A DNA stretch of 62,661 nucleotides from Bacteroidales bacterium (GCA_017480185.1 JAFVBC010000013.1:1-62661), one strand, 5' to 3'. Counted from the first letter of the stretch, positions 18,650 to 27,937 are shown. Translations and numbers: made by a program. Notes: a model not told the origin generated them from the letters alone.

Positions 18650-19315
18650 TCACTGTTTTAGCAGCCACTTCATGTACGTTATAGCCTTACCCTCTCGCAA
18701 AAACATCTGCTCATAAAAGGTCTGCACCAATGTTGCCTCACCCTCGTACCCACTATTGTAAAGATCTTCGGTGTGGAACTGTAGGGCATCGCCCGTGGCA
18801 GGCAGCACCTCATCGCGCGTATACTGGTACAACTGCAACGAGTCTGTCTTCAAATGCACGGTTGTTCCATCTCGTGATATACGCCGATAAAGGTCAAGAA
18901 ACCTCGGACTTGATAGGCGCTTATTTGGCTTCTTGGGTTGTGGATCACAGAATGTTAGCCAAATTTCGTCGACCTCACCATGGGCAAAAAACTTATCAAT
19001 CAGTTCTATTCTTGTGCGTATAAAAGCCACATTGTCAAGTCTATCCTCTATAGCAGTCTTCGCACCACGCCACAAACGAGCACCTTTAATATCAACACCG
19101 ATAAAATTTCTATTGTGGTGCATCCTGGCAAGAGCCACCGTATAGTCGCCTTTGCCACAACCAAGTTCAAGGGTTATGGGGTTATCATTACCAAAAAACT
19201 CGCTCCAACGACCTTTTTTTTCAAAGTCGCTACCATTCAACGAGTCGTAACCCACCTGAAAAAGATTGGGAAACGTCAAGTTTTCCTTGAAGCGTTGCAG
19301 TTTGTGATGCCCCAT
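18650..19315 (-). CDS. trmB: tRNA (guanine(46)-N7)-methyltransferase
   Basis: TrmB makes m7G at position 46 in the variable loop of tRNAs, using SAM. The SAM-binding motif I is ELGCGKGDY (50-58), followed by GVDIKGARLWRGA and the family motif FCDPQPKKPNKRLSSPRFL around 126-145, where Asp/Pro/Lys residues bind the substrate. The length of 221 is normal. It begins 6 nt after the HU/SPOR gene and is followed by yebC after 25 nt. Confidence 0.95.
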   Translation of the reverse strand: MGHHKLQRFKENLTFPNLFQVGYDSLNGSDFEKKGRWSEFFGNDNPITLELGCGKGDYTVALARMHHNRNFIGVDIKGARLWRGAKTAIEDRLDNVAFIRTRIELIDKFFAHGEVDEIWLTFCDPQPKKPNKRLSSPRFLDLYRRISRDGTTVHLKTDSLQLYQYTRDEVLPATGDALQFHTEDLYNSGYEGEATLVQTFYEQMFLREGKAITYMKWLLKQ

Positions 19316-19321
19316 TATACC

Positions 19322-21817
19322 CTACAACTGTTTGATTGCCACATCTCCATCATACCACTCTTTAATATGTTTCATTTGGGCTTCGGCTTCAGTACGTGTG
19401 GCCGCACTTCCCATGCTGACGTAGTAGTACTCGTTTTTCTCAATAATATACGCATCGCAACCCATATCATAGAGTCGTGCGGTAAGGTCGGCAGCCACGT
19501 GCTTATTCAAGTAGAATCCAGCAACAATGTCATACCCCTTCTTACTTTCACCTCTCACCGTTACGTAGCGCAACAACTGATTATTGGCGGCTGCAGCGCG
19601 CTTTGCCAACTGGGCACGTTCCTGTTCTTGAACTTTCTTCACCTCTTCTGCCGTACGTTGCATAGTGCCATCGTCCTGCAAACCAAGTTTTTCGATAGTC
19701 TGACGCAGCACACTATCAAGGAAATTTCTATTCATTAGTTCGCTCTGCACCATACAGCGAGCAGCATTAGCACGCGAATTCTTAAAATCGGCACGGTTAT
19801 AATCAAACACGTAATTGCTGTATGGCACCAGTTCTATCCACGCAAAACGTTGACCAAGCAGGCTATTCATACGCTGCATGGCGTATGCCTGCAAACGGTT
19901 CATCACTGGCACACGAGCATTCGTGTAGTTGTTTTGGCTCAAGAACTCAATGACATAAGGCTCAACAAAACGGCAAGCAATGTAACTATTGTCCTCAATG
20001 TCGCGACTTGAATAGTCTATACTCTCAACATACGCCTTGCGCAACTGGCTTTCTACCTTTGCCTGTCCCTCAGCGCTTGGCTTCGAAGTGGTGCACATAC
20101 CTCGGCACAACCACCATGCAACTGCGGCCACTATACACAGCAACAATATTACCCACACAACCCAACCGCATTTACGCTTACGTTTTCCCTCTTCTTTATC
20201 AGTGTCTTCTGCAACAGTAGCAACGACAGGATTGAGCAAATCATCGGCCAATTGTTGGGCTTCTTTATTTTTCTTTGCCTGATCCTTTTGCAACTTCTGC
20301 TGTTCTTTTTCCAGCTTTTTGCGTTCCAATCGTTCCTTTTCCTGTTGCTCTATCTCCAGCTTTCTTTGTTCAGCCTCAAGGCGTTTCTGCTCTTTCTGCT
20401 GTTCGAGTTCGAGTTTCTTCAGCTCTTTTTCTTGCTTCTTCTGTGCTTTCTGTCGCTCTTTTTCCAACTTTTTCATCTCTTTGGCCGAGGCTTGCTCTTC
20501 TTTCAAGCGCTTAATTTCGAGCTCTTTTGCAATTCTTTCTTGCTCACGAGCATTCATTTGAGCCTCCATCTCGGCCATCTTTCTTGCCTCTTCCTCGGCC
20601 TTGGCTGCAGCTTTTGCCTGAGACTTCTCGGCTATAGCAGCCAGTGCAGCAGCACGTTTTTCTGCTTTCAGACGGTCTTTATCATCACCGCCATCAAACT
20701 CTTTCTTCTCACGATTTGCTTTCTTCTCGGCCTTTCTCATCAAGCGTTCCTCTTTACGAAGTGCTTTGTGGTCAAGTTTTCGAGTGTTGTTATGTCCTTC
20801 ATCTGCACCGTCTGCGTCGATTTGCTCAACATCCGCAGGCTTTTCGTCCTCAACTGCAACCTCCTCATCCTGCATGGTAGAGGTATTTTCTTCAACTGCA
20901 CTCGCTTCGTTATCAACATTTTCACTCGTAATGGCAGTATCAGCAACTACTTCTTCGTCCGAATCAGGCACCACAACATCATCCTCATTTGCCGACAAAG
21001 CCTCTACTCCACCCTCGTCGTTTATTTCATCAGAGGCTTCCAATGTGGGTTCATCCTCAACAACTTGTGTGGATTCCTCACTCTGTTCAACAACGGGCTC
21101 GACCTCCAATGTAGCATCATCTGCCTCGGTTGGTACGTCAACCACAGGTGCTGTTTCTTGTTCCTGTTCAGCGACTGGTGCAACATCCGATGCTTCTTCT
21201 TCAGCCTCAGCAACTGTCTCCACCACAGTCTCCGTCTCTTGCTTCTGTTCAACCACAGGTTCCTCTTTCACGTTGTCAACCTCCTGCTCCGTCTCCGCAA
21301 GGGGTTCTTCTTCCACTTTTGGTTCCTCTTTTTCAGTCTTCGGGGGGGCAATAGTGGGTACATCTTCTGGCTCGTATGCTGCAAAGGGGTCTTCCTCGTT
21401 GGCATGCTCATAGGTACGCACATCATATAGTGGTTGCTGACCACCTTCAGGGATAAGCACCTCCTCGGTCATAGCAAAGGAGAAGTGCTTGTTGTCGTCT
21501 ATCGTCAACACCCCCATCTCACCCATGCGGTGCGAGCCGTTCTGCTTCACGCGGTCGCCAAGGGCATCAATATAGTTTTGCCACATCTGACGTGCAATGT
21601 CGCGACTGATAAACTCGCTTTTAGCAATTTCGTCAACCATCATTTCATCGCCAGTGGTAGCGGTGTCGAACGAAACTTTGATACCTGCCGGATAAAACAC
21701 ATGCTTCTCGGCATCGTGATGCGACTGCTGCATATTGCCAGTAAACGTACCAATACCAGGCAGTTCGACCGATTTTCCTTGTTTGACGAGTTCTACGATG
21801 AGGTTGGTTATATTCAT
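19322..21817 (-). CDS. Membrane protein joining paired HU-like domains to a SPOR domain
   Basis: This 831-residue protein has a striking order. Residues 1-115 match the paired prokaryotic CCDC81-like HU domains (GKSVELPGIGTF near 14-25 is the HU-type beta arm region). Residues 120-340 are an acidic, low-complexity Glu/Val/Thr stretch. About 342-527 is a long Lys/Glu/Ala/Gln coiled coil. A single membrane helix lies near 548-572 (WVVWVILLLCIVAAVAWWL). The exported C-terminal part ends in a SPOR domain (about 757-831) that normally binds denuded septal peptidoglycan. This would connect a DNA- or HU-binding cytoplasmic end with the division site. The fusion type is known in Bacteroidota, but its function is not established. 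Its start overlaps the kdsB stop by 4 nt. Confidence 0.85.
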   Translation of the reverse strand: MNITNLIVELVKQGKSVELPGIGTFTGNMQQSHHDAEKHVFYPAGIKVSFDTATTGDEMMVDEIAKSEFISRDIARQMWQNYIDALGDRVKQNGSHRMGEMGVLTIDDNKHFSFAMTEEVLIPEGGQQPLYDVRTYEHANEEDPFAAYEPEDVPTIAPPKTEKEEPKVEEEPLAETEQEVDNVKEEPVVEQKQETETVVETVAEAEEEASDVAPVAEQEQETAPVVDVPTEADDATLEVEPVVEQSEESTQVVEDEPTLEASDEINDEGGVEALSANEDDVVVPDSDEEVVADTAITSENVDNEASAVEENTSTMQDEEVAVEDEKPADVEQIDADGADEGHNNTRKLDHKALRKEERLMRKAEKKANREKKEFDGGDDKDRLKAEKRAAALAAIAEKSQAKAAAKAEEEARKMAEMEAQMNAREQERIAKELEIKRLKEEQASAKEMKKLEKERQKAQKKQEKELKKLELEQQKEQKRLEAEQRKLEIEQQEKERLERKKLEKEQQKLQKDQAKKNKEAQQLADDLLNPVVATVAEDTDKEEGKRKRKCGWVVWVILLLCIVAAVAWWLCRGMCTTSKPSAEGQAKVESQLRKAYVESIDYSSRDIEDNSYIACRFVEPYVIEFLSQNNYTNARVPVMNRLQAYAMQRMNSLLGQRFAWIELVPYSNYVFDYNRADFKNSRANAARCMVQSELMNRNFLDSVLRQTIEKLGLQDDGTMQRTAEEVKKVQEQERAQLAKRAAAANNQLLRYVTVRGESKKGYDIVAGFYLNKHVAADLTARLYDMGCDAYIIEKNEYYYVSMGSAATRTEAEAQMKHIKEWYDGDVAIKQL

Positions 21818-22623
21818 ATTTTGTCGTATTTTCTTGTTTGTATGGAGCCCATTCCATTGCCACCATCTTGAGCAACTTGCAACAGCCTCTGGGCGTGTGC
21901 AAGGTCTTCCTCGGTGTCAATACCTATGTTGGAACGGTCGGTTTCAATCACATCAATGTCAATGCCCGCCTCAAGCCATCGCAATTGTTCAAGGCTCTCG
22001 CTCTGTTCAAGTGTCGATGGTTGCAATGCACACACCTGCGCCAATGCGTTGGATGTGAAAGCATAAATGCCAACATGCTTAAAGAAGTCTACCCTTTCGA
22101 GCCAACACTCTGCATCAACTCCACGCACAAAAGGTATCGGCTGGCGGCTAAAATACAGGGCTTTGCCCACTCCATTACACACCACTTTGACGTTGTTGGC
22201 CGACTGCAGATCGGCAACAGTCAATATCCTGGTTTTCAGCGTAGCAATACATGTATTGGGATTTTCAAAACGCTCAAGCAGCAGTTCCAATTGTCTTGCA
22301 TCTACAAAAGGCTCATCGCCCTGCACATTCAGCACCAAGTCGAAATGCTTTCCCTCGGCGGCAAGACTTCTTGCCACCTCGCCACATCGGTCGGTACCAC
22401 TGCGATGCTCGCTGCTTGTGAGCATCACTTTTGCGCCAAAACTCGTACATGCGTCAACTATGCGCTGGTCGTCGGTGGCAACTATCACATCATCAATCAT
22501 TTTCACCACACTGACACCTTCCCAAGCCCACTGCACAATAGGTTTTCCACCCAGCAGAGCCAAAGGTTTGCCGGGGAAACGTGTGGAGGCGTATCGTGAT
22601 GGTATGACAGCCAGTATTTTCAT
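21814..22623 (-). CDS. kdsB: 3-deoxy-manno-octulosonate cytidylyltransferase
   Basis: KdsB activates Kdo as CMP-Kdo for the inner core of lipopolysaccharide. Seen are the nucleotide-binding PSRYASTRFPGKPL (8-21), SEHRSGTDRCGEV, and the metal-binding NVQGDEPF, all classic for the family. The ATG at 22623 gives MKILAVIPSRY, the usual N-terminus, and 269 residues; upstream in-frame ATG codons would run into the preceding gene. It starts 4 nt after the dnk stop. It shows that the organism makes a Kdo-containing lipid A core. Confidence 0.96.
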   Translation of the reverse strand: MKILAVIPSRYASTRFPGKPLALLGGKPIVQWAWEGVSVVKMIDDVIVATDDQRIVDACTSFGAKVMLTSSEHRSGTDRCGEVARSLAAEGKHFDLVLNVQGDEPFVDARQLELLLERFENPNTCIATLKTRILTVADLQSANNVKVVCNGVGKALYFSRQPIPFVRGVDAECWLERVDFFKHVGIYAFTSNALAQVCALQPSTLEQSESLEQLRWLEAGIDIDVIETDRSNIGIDTEEDLAHAQRLLQVAQDGGNGMGSIQTRKYDKI

Positions 22624-22627
22624 ACTT

Positions 22628-23257
22628 CTATTGTTGCTTACCGTGCTTAAAGAGGCCGTTAAACTCAGCATCTATCTTGTTGATAATCAACCCAAGGTCT
22701 TCACGTTCGGCCATAAAATCGCATTCGTCCATGTCAACCACAATCATCCGTCCATCGTAATTCTCGGCCCAATCGTCATAACGATTGTTAAGATTGGTCA
22801 GATAGTCAAGTCGGATGCCTTTTTCATACTCACGACCACGCTGGCGGATGTGGCTTATAAGCGTTGTAACATCGCCACGCAGGTAAATCATCAAATCGGG
22901 AGGAGGCAAAAGTCTGGCATACAACTCAAAAGCACTGGTATAGGTGGTCAGGTCGCGCGAGGTCATAAGCCCCATACTTTGCAGATTGGGTGCAAACACA
23001 AACACATCGTCGTAAACCGAACGGTCGCGCACATAGTCGACGCCACCTTCAAGCAAATCCGCCTGTTGCTTCATGTTGGCAAACAGCGAGTACATCACCA
23101 TGTTGAACGACCAGCGTCGCATATCCTCATAAAAACTTGACAGATAAGGATTTTCGTCGGTAGTTCCATACACGGCCTGATAGCCATAATGCTTTGAAAG
23201 CAGCCGTGTCAACTCGGTCTTGCCTGCTCCAATATTACCCGCTATTGCAATTTGCAT
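22628..23257 (-). CDS. Deoxynucleoside kinase
   Basis: The protein (209 aa) belongs to the dNK / deoxyadenosine-deoxyguanosine kinase family, which phosphorylates deoxynucleosides in salvage. It has the P-loop GNIGAGKT (7-14), a VRDRSVYDD segment around 75-83 with the conserved Asp-Arg-Ser, and an Arg-rich lid (IRQRGREYEKG, near 138-148). Base specificity cannot be told from sequence; bacterial relatives prefer dA and dG. It is the first gene of the seven-gene operon and lies just behind a good promoter. Confidence 0.9.
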   Translation of the reverse strand: MQIAIAGNIGAGKTELTRLLSKHYGYQAVYGTTDENPYLSSFYEDMRRWSFNMVMYSLFANMKQQADLLEGGVDYVRDRSVYDDVFVFAPNLQSMGLMTSRDLTTYTSAFELYARLLPPPDLMIYLRGDVTTLISHIRQRGREYEKGIRLDYLTNLNNRYDDWAENYDGRMIVVDMDECDFMAEREDLGLIINKIDAEFNGLFKHGKQQ

Positions 23258-23339
23258 GTCTATTATTGCGCTTCAAAGCACCACATTTTGCGCTGAAAAC
23301 AAGCAAAATAGGTGCATCAGTTAGTCATTATCAAGAAAG

Positions 23340-23371
23340 CAAATATACATTTATTTTCTAAACAAAAGCAA
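23340..23371 (-). promoter_or_regulatory. Promoter of the dnk-kdsB-trmB-yebC-rsmI operon
   Basis: On the minus strand TTG (23371-23369) and TATATTTG (23347-23340) are 21 nt apart, within the Bacteroidetes consensus spacing. The dnk ATG is about 80 nt further on. Repeat element C begins only 9 nt upstream of the -33 box. Confidence 0.65.
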
Positions 23372-23379
23372 AAAATCAA

Positions 23380-23488
23380 GCGTCATCGCCTTTTCACTAC
23401 CCTATCAAGCCCCTATCTTCGACTGACAAAATGGCAGTTGTATAGGAGTTGATCAGGAGATGATAGGGACTTGATAGGGAGTTGGTAC
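23380..23488. repeat. Phased 11-bp inverted repeat element C
   Basis: Inverted units lie at 23380-23390, 23391-23401, 23402-23412, 23413-23423 and 23424-23434 (the inner two are degenerate). The centre is 23435-23444, exactly 10 nt. Direct units lie at 23445-23455, 23456-23466, 23467-23477 and 23478-23488 with triplets AGT, AGA, ACT, AGT; two keep TGATAG exactly. It lies next to the dnk operon promoter. Confidence 0.88.
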
Positions 23489-23773
23489 CTACAGAATATA
23501 TGTCGACCACTCGCCTACTGCGCACTATATCACTCATTTGCATGCTGACATTACCAACATGACACAACAGAGCCCTTTTTTTAATGCCACCTCACCTCTT
23601 TGACGCACCTATAAGATACGGCGTATAAACAAGACAAACATCATGCTATCAGCAAGTTAATACAAAAACAATAGCAACAAGAATAAACAATGCAAACATC
23701 TGATTCCATGAAAGATACAGACAATATCGAGAAAAGCACTTACCTACGTCGTGGCCAAGTGACGAAAAAATCG

Positions 23774-23781
23774 TACTTTTG
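23774..23781 (+). promoter_or_regulatory. -7 element, nadC promoter
   Basis: TACTTTTG matches TAnnTTTG and lies 42 nt before the nadC ATG. No matching TTG is found 19-21 nt upstream, so the call rests on the -7 half alone. Confidence 0.5.
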
Positions 23782-23822
23782 CAAGTTGATATACCAAATA
23801 ATAAACAAACCACTTATCGGTT

Positions 23823-24668
23823 ATGAACCCCTACGAAAACCTCGACACGCTGATAGAAATGGCTCTACGTGAGGATATTGGCGATGGCGACCACTCTACA
23901 CTTGCTTGTTTACCACCAACAATCACCGGCCAAGCCGTCATGAAGGCCAAAGCCAACGGCATTTTGTGTGGTACCGAGGTGGGATGCAAAGTGTTTCATG
24001 CTGTTGATAAGTCGCTGCAAGTAAGTATACTTATGGCCGATGGAACGCAGGTGAAACCTGGCGACGTGGTGATGACCATCAGTGGTTCGTGTGCCTCAAT
24101 CCTCTCAGCCGAGCGCACCGCACTCAACTTTATGCAACGCTTGTCGGGCATAGCCACCGAGAGTCATCGCATGATGCAGCTGATCAGCGGCTTGCACACC
24201 ACACTGCTCGACACCCGAAAAACCACTCCGAACATGCGCATGCTTGAAAAGTACGCCGTGGCATGTGGTGGTGCACATAATCATCGCATTGGTCTTTTCG
24301 ACATGATAATGTTGAAAGACAATCATATAGATTTTGCTGGAGGCATTGTCAACGCTATCGACAAAACGCGCGAGTACCTGCGTCGCACCGAGAAAGATTT
24401 GAAGATTGAGATAGAGGTGCGCAATCTTGACGAGTTGAAAATCGTGTTGCAACACGGTGGTGTTGACCGCATAATGTTAGATAACTTCGACGTGCCCACC
24501 CTGCAACAAGCTGTCGAAATGGTTGGTGGGCGCTATGAGACCGAAGCAAGCGGCGGCATAACCGAGCAGACACTGCGCCAATACGCCGAAACGGGGGTTG
24601 ACTATATCTCGGTCGGAGCCCTCACTCATCACATCAAAAGTCTTGATTTGTCGCTGGTTACGCAATGA
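23823..24668 (+). CDS. nadC: Nicotinate-nucleotide pyrophosphorylase (carboxylating)
   Basis: NadC condenses quinolinate with PRPP to give nicotinate mononucleotide, the last step specific to de novo NAD synthesis. The protein (281 aa) has the expected ED(I/V)GxGD motif near the N-terminus (REDIGDGDHST), the RKTTPNMR motif (about 137-144), the GGAHNHR segment with quinolinate-binding His/Arg, MLKDNHI, and EASGGI near the C-terminus that closes the barrel. nadA and nadB are not in the window. Its stop overlaps the start of the yihY-like gene (ATGA), so the two are coupled. Confidence 0.97.
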   Translation: MNPYENLDTLIEMALREDIGDGDHSTLACLPPTITGQAVMKAKANGILCGTEVGCKVFHAVDKSLQVSILMADGTQVKPGDVVMTISGSCASILSAERTALNFMQRLSGIATESHRMMQLISGLHTTLLDTRKTTPNMRMLEKYAVACGGAHNHRIGLFDMIMLKDNHIDFAGGIVNAIDKTREYLRRTEKDLKIEIEVRNLDELKIVLQHGGVDRIMLDNFDVPTLQQAVEMVGGRYETEASGGITEQTLRQYAETGVDYISVGALTHHIKSLDLSLVTQ

Positions 24669-25750
24669 ATGTTGTCAGCGCATGGTTTAGCAATGCTGCA
24701 AATGCCGTAAAGGGCTTCTTTGTGCATGCCGCCACCGACGTAAAAACATGGGCGCAACGGGCAAGGATTGACCTGTCGCAATTTGCCCGACGGACGGTTT
24801 ATAGGCGACAAGTGCGCTCGGTGCTCTACTGGTTGCACCACATCTCGCTACCAGGCAATCGTGGAGTGCCACTCTACGATGTGTTGCGATACTTCTTGGT
24901 GTCGCTATTCAACGGACACATATACCAACGTGCTAAAGCCCTGGCTTTCTCGTTTTTGTTGGCACTTCCACCGTTGTTGATATTCCTCTTCTCGCTCATT
25001 GCTTTTTTTCCGCTCGATGGTATACAGGACGAGTTGATGGCCGAACTCTCGCAAGTTATACCCGAAAAAATATTCACATCCATATCCACCACCATCGACG
25101 ACATTATGGGGCACAAGCACACCACCCTGCTTTCAATAGGATTTGTGTCGTCTATCATCCTGGCAGCCAACGGTATGAATGGAATTATTGTAAGTCTTAA
25201 TTTTGCCAACAACAGCGTCGAGAAACGCCCATACGTGGAGCGTTATTTGCTTTGCATCGCCCTGGTATTCGTGCTGTTTGTGGTGATAGCCCTTGCACTT
25301 GCACTCATCATTGGTCACCGCTACGTGCTTCATCTGCTCATTGAACAAGGCATCTTCTTCGACACAGCAATAAGCACCCTGCTTTTCAACGTTTTAAGGT
25401 GGCTGCTACTATCCTTTACCACCCTCGTTGCCGTGTCGCTCATCTACTACCTTGCCCCTGTAAAAAAACAGCGCGTAGGTTTTTTCTCGTCGGGAGCAAT
25501 TTTGGCCACAGGCATGTTCTTCCTGCTGGTGTGGGGCATGGGTGTTTACCTCAACAACTTCAATCGCTACAACCTGCTTTACGGATCGATCGGCACCCTA
25601 CTGATGCTCATGCTGTGGACACTCTTCACCTGCATCGTACTTTTGGTGGGATACGAACTTAACATAAGCATATACAACGGCACCCTTCACAAAAAGAATG
25701 CCGAAAACAGAAAACAAATCAGACAAAAACTAAAAAACATATCCAAATGA
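24665..25750 (+). CDS. YihY/virulence factor BrkB family membrane protein
   Basis: The 361-residue protein has an amphipathic N-terminal part (1-75) and six membrane helices. It matches the YihY/BrkB family, formerly misnamed ribonuclease BN. AKALAFSFLLALPPLLIFLFSL (about 90-111) is the family's first helix, and the NFNRYNLLYGSIGTLLMLMLWT region (about 298-319) with a conserved YG.IG. loop is typical. Function is not established; a transport role is often suggested. It overlaps nadC upstream and the methyltransferase gene downstream by 4 nt each, so the three are translationally coupled. Confidence 0.9.
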   Translation: MNVVSAWFSNAANAVKGFFVHAATDVKTWAQRARIDLSQFARRTVYRRQVRSVLYWLHHISLPGNRGVPLYDVLRYFLVSLFNGHIYQRAKALAFSFLLALPPLLIFLFSLIAFFPLDGIQDELMAELSQVIPEKIFTSISTTIDDIMGHKHTTLLSIGFVSSIILAANGMNGIIVSLNFANNSVEKRPYVERYLLCIALVFVLFVVIALALALIIGHRYVLHLLIEQGIFFDTAISTLLFNVLRWLLLSFTTLVAVSLIYYLAPVKKQRVGFFSSGAILATGMFFLLVWGMGVYLNNFNRYNLLYGSIGTLLMLMLWTLFTCIVLLVGYELNISIYNGTLHKKNAENRKQIRQKLKNISK

Positions 25751-26973
25751 TAGTCAGAAAAGCCAGCCTTAATACCCCCGTGCAGCAGCCTTCATCGGCT
25801 CCAAAATTCAAGATGGTAGCCAAAACAATGCTCAATTTAGAAGACGTGCTGGCAGAAGAACTGATCCAAATGGGGGCAGAAAACATCACCACCGGCGTGC
25901 GTGCCGTAGAATTTGAAGGTGATATGCGTCTGCTTTATCGCGCCAACTACACCTGCCGTACCGCCCTTGCTATATTAAAACCATTTGCATCGTTTGACGC
26001 AAACGACGAGCAACAGCTCTACGACAACGTCTATCGCATACCCTGGGAAAAGACAATAGACGTGGATGGTACATTTATGATCGATAGTACCACCAGCGGT
26101 GAAATATTCACCCATTCCTATTATGCCGCACTTAAAACAAAGGATGCCATAGTCGACCGCTTCCGTCGCAACTTCGGTAAACGTCCTTCAATCGACACAG
26201 AAAACCCCGACTACAAGTTCAACCTCCACATTCACGACAACCATGTAACGCTGCTAATCAACTCCAGTGGCGACTCGCTGCACAAAAGAGGCTACCGTCA
26301 AAGCGTCGGTATAGCTCCTATCAACGAAGTGCTTGCAGCTGGTATGCTGAAACTTGCTGGTTGGAACAACGACCGCAACTTCTACGACCCCATGTGTGGT
26401 TCGGGTACACTACTGATAGAAGCCGCCATGTCGGCCTACAACATCCCCGCACAATACTATCGTGGCAACCGTTTCGGATTTATGAAGTGGAAAGAATTTA
26501 ACCTCGGTGAGTGGAAAAGTGTAAAGGCAGAAGAAGACCGCAAAATAGGTAACACCGACTTTGACTACGAGATATGGGGTAACGACATAGACGAAGTTGT
26601 GATTTCTCAATGCGAAAGCAACCTCGAATACACAAAGTTGCACAAAGATATAATGCTTCATGTTGGGTCGTTTGAACACCAAGATCCGCCCGAAGGAAAA
26701 ACGCTCATTGTTACCAATCCGCCCTACGGTGAACGCATAAAAGTAGAGGATCTGAACAAACTATATTCGACTTTGGGCGACACTTTTAAGAATCAATATG
26801 GTAAAGACTGCGAAGTGTGGCTTATAACAAGCGACTTTGAAGCAATGAAGAATATTGGGCTTCATCCGTCAAAGAAGATAGCCTTGCAGAATGGTGCTTT
26901 GGATTGTAGGTTGTTGAAGTTTGAATTATATGAGGGTAGCCGAAAGAAAAAGGCCAAAGGAGAGACGGAGTAG
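25747..26973 (+). CDS. rlmL: THUMP-domain 23S rRNA methyltransferase (RlmL N-terminal type)
   Basis: The 408-residue protein has an N-terminal ferredoxin-like and THUMP region (about 20-175) that binds RNA, and a Rossmann methyltransferase half. SAM motif I is DPMCGSGTLLIEAA (about 215-228) and the catalytic motif NPPYGER is near 323-329. This matches the RlmL half of E. coli RlmKL, which makes m2G2445 in 23S rRNA; the RlmK half is absent here, as in many bacteria. The target base is inferred from family. The C-terminus is a Lys-rich tail. It overlaps the yihY-like gene by 4 nt. Confidence 0.88.
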   Translation: MIVRKASLNTPVQQPSSAPKFKMVAKTMLNLEDVLAEELIQMGAENITTGVRAVEFEGDMRLLYRANYTCRTALAILKPFASFDANDEQQLYDNVYRIPWEKTIDVDGTFMIDSTTSGEIFTHSYYAALKTKDAIVDRFRRNFGKRPSIDTENPDYKFNLHIHDNHVTLLINSSGDSLHKRGYRQSVGIAPINEVLAAGMLKLAGWNNDRNFYDPMCGSGTLLIEAAMSAYNIPAQYYRGNRFGFMKWKEFNLGEWKSVKAEEDRKIGNTDFDYEIWGNDIDEVVISQCESNLEYTKLHKDIMLHVGSFEHQDPPEGKTLIVTNPPYGERIKVEDLNKLYSTLGDTFKNQYGKDCEVWLITSDFEAMKNIGLHPSKKIALQNGALDCRLLKFELYEGSRKKKAKGETE

Positions 26974-27016
26974 AGTGTAAGCAAGGGCGTGTTTACCAAC
27001 AAGGTTTATTGGAGAG

Positions 27017-27937
27017 ATGTTGAGGCTTGCAGATGTGAAGGAAGCGGCACTGGCGTGTGGATTTGATGCCTGTGGCGTGGCACGAGCGGATGCGCTTACC
27101 GACATGGAGTATGCCTTAAAGGAGTGGATTGCAATGGGGTGGCACGCAGGGATGGATTATATGGTGCGCAACGCCGATAAAAGAATGGATGTGAGGCTGC
27201 TGGTAGAGGGAGCGCAGAGCGTGGTGTGTGTGGCAAAGGCCTATGCAAGCGTGTTGCCCGAAGGGGCTACGAACCACGTGGCGCGCTATGCTTTTCACGA
27301 CGATTATCACAAAACCCTACGCGATGGGCTGTACAACATGGCCAAGCTGCTTGGGGTGAAAGGTAAAGTGTGTGTAGACACGGTGCCAATAAGCGACCGA
27401 CACTGGGCACAACGCGCTGGGCTGGGCTGGATAGGAAAGCACACCTTGCTGGTAACGCAACGGTGGGGCTCGTGGGTAAATTTGGGAGAACTGGTTCTGA
27501 CCGAGGAATGCGACGAGTATGACACCCCACTGCCAAACGGATGCACCAACTGCAATTGCTGTGTTGAGGCGTGTCCAAACGGTGCCATAAGCAAGCAAGG
27601 GAAGCCGATGATTGATGCCCGACGCTGCGTGGCTTACAACTCGGTGGAAAATCGCGCAGACGAGTGGAACGAGGGTGTAGAGACCAACGGCTATATATAT
27701 GGCTGCGATTGTTGCCAAGAGGCTTGCCCGTTCAACGCCAATGGTGTGGCCGACCGTTTACCCATAAAGGCCTCTCGACTGCACGAGATGCAGATGCTTG
27801 AGCAGGCAACCGAGGAGCAATTCCGCACAATGACCCAAGACAAACCAATGAACAGGATAACATACAACATGTGGCAAAGGAATTTGAGACACACTCAAAC
27901 CAATAATAAACAAAACAATGAAAAGAACCAATCTTGA
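27017..27937 (+). CDS. queG: Epoxyqueuosine reductase
   Basis: QueG reduces epoxyqueuosine to queuosine in the wobble position of tRNAs for Asp, Asn, His and Tyr, using cobalamin and two 4Fe-4S clusters. The first cluster motif is CTNCNCCVEAC with Cys176, 179, 182 and 186; the second is GCDCCQEACP near 228-236. The N-terminal half holds the cobalamin-binding region, and the ISDRHWAQRAGLGWIGKHTLL stretch near 124-144 contains the conserved catalytic Asp area. The last 20 nt overlap the start of a TonB-dependent receptor, possibly a cobalamin importer, which would fit the enzyme's cofactor need. Confidence 0.96.
   Translation: MLRLADVKEAALACGFDACGVARADALTDMEYALKEWIAMGWHAGMDYMVRNADKRMDVRLLVEGAQSVVCVAKAYASVLPEGATNHVARYAFHDDYHKTLRDGLYNMAKLLGVKGKVCVDTVPISDRHWAQRAGLGWIGKHTLLVTQRWGSWVNLGELVLTEECDEYDTPLPNGCTNCNCCVEACPNGAISKQGKPMIDARRCVAYNSVENRADEWNEGVETNGYIYGCDCCQEACPFNANGVADRLPIKASRLHEMQMLEQATEEQFRTMTQDKPMNRITYNMWQRNLRHTQTNNKQNNEKNQS

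Larger units (their letters stand above)
23258..23822. other. Divergent intergenic region dnk / nadC
   Basis: The largest gene-free stretch apart from the window edge. It contains the minus-strand promoter of the dnk operon (23340-23371), repeat element C (23380-23488) and a -7 element for nadC (23774-23781). The part from 23489 to about 23770 shows nothing recognisable: no tRNA, no riboswitch and no credible ORF. A 60-codon frame at 23690-23872 runs across the nadC start and is not called. Confidence 0.6.

Noticed and set aside
20252-21430. 392-codon open frame antisense to the HU/SPOR gene
   Set aside because: It is the complement of the Glu/Lys coiled coil, giving a Phe/Leu/Ser-rich string that imitates a membrane protein.
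23489-23770. tRNA or riboswitch upstream of nadC
   Set aside because: No cloverleaf or conserved riboswitch core could be followed in this stretch.
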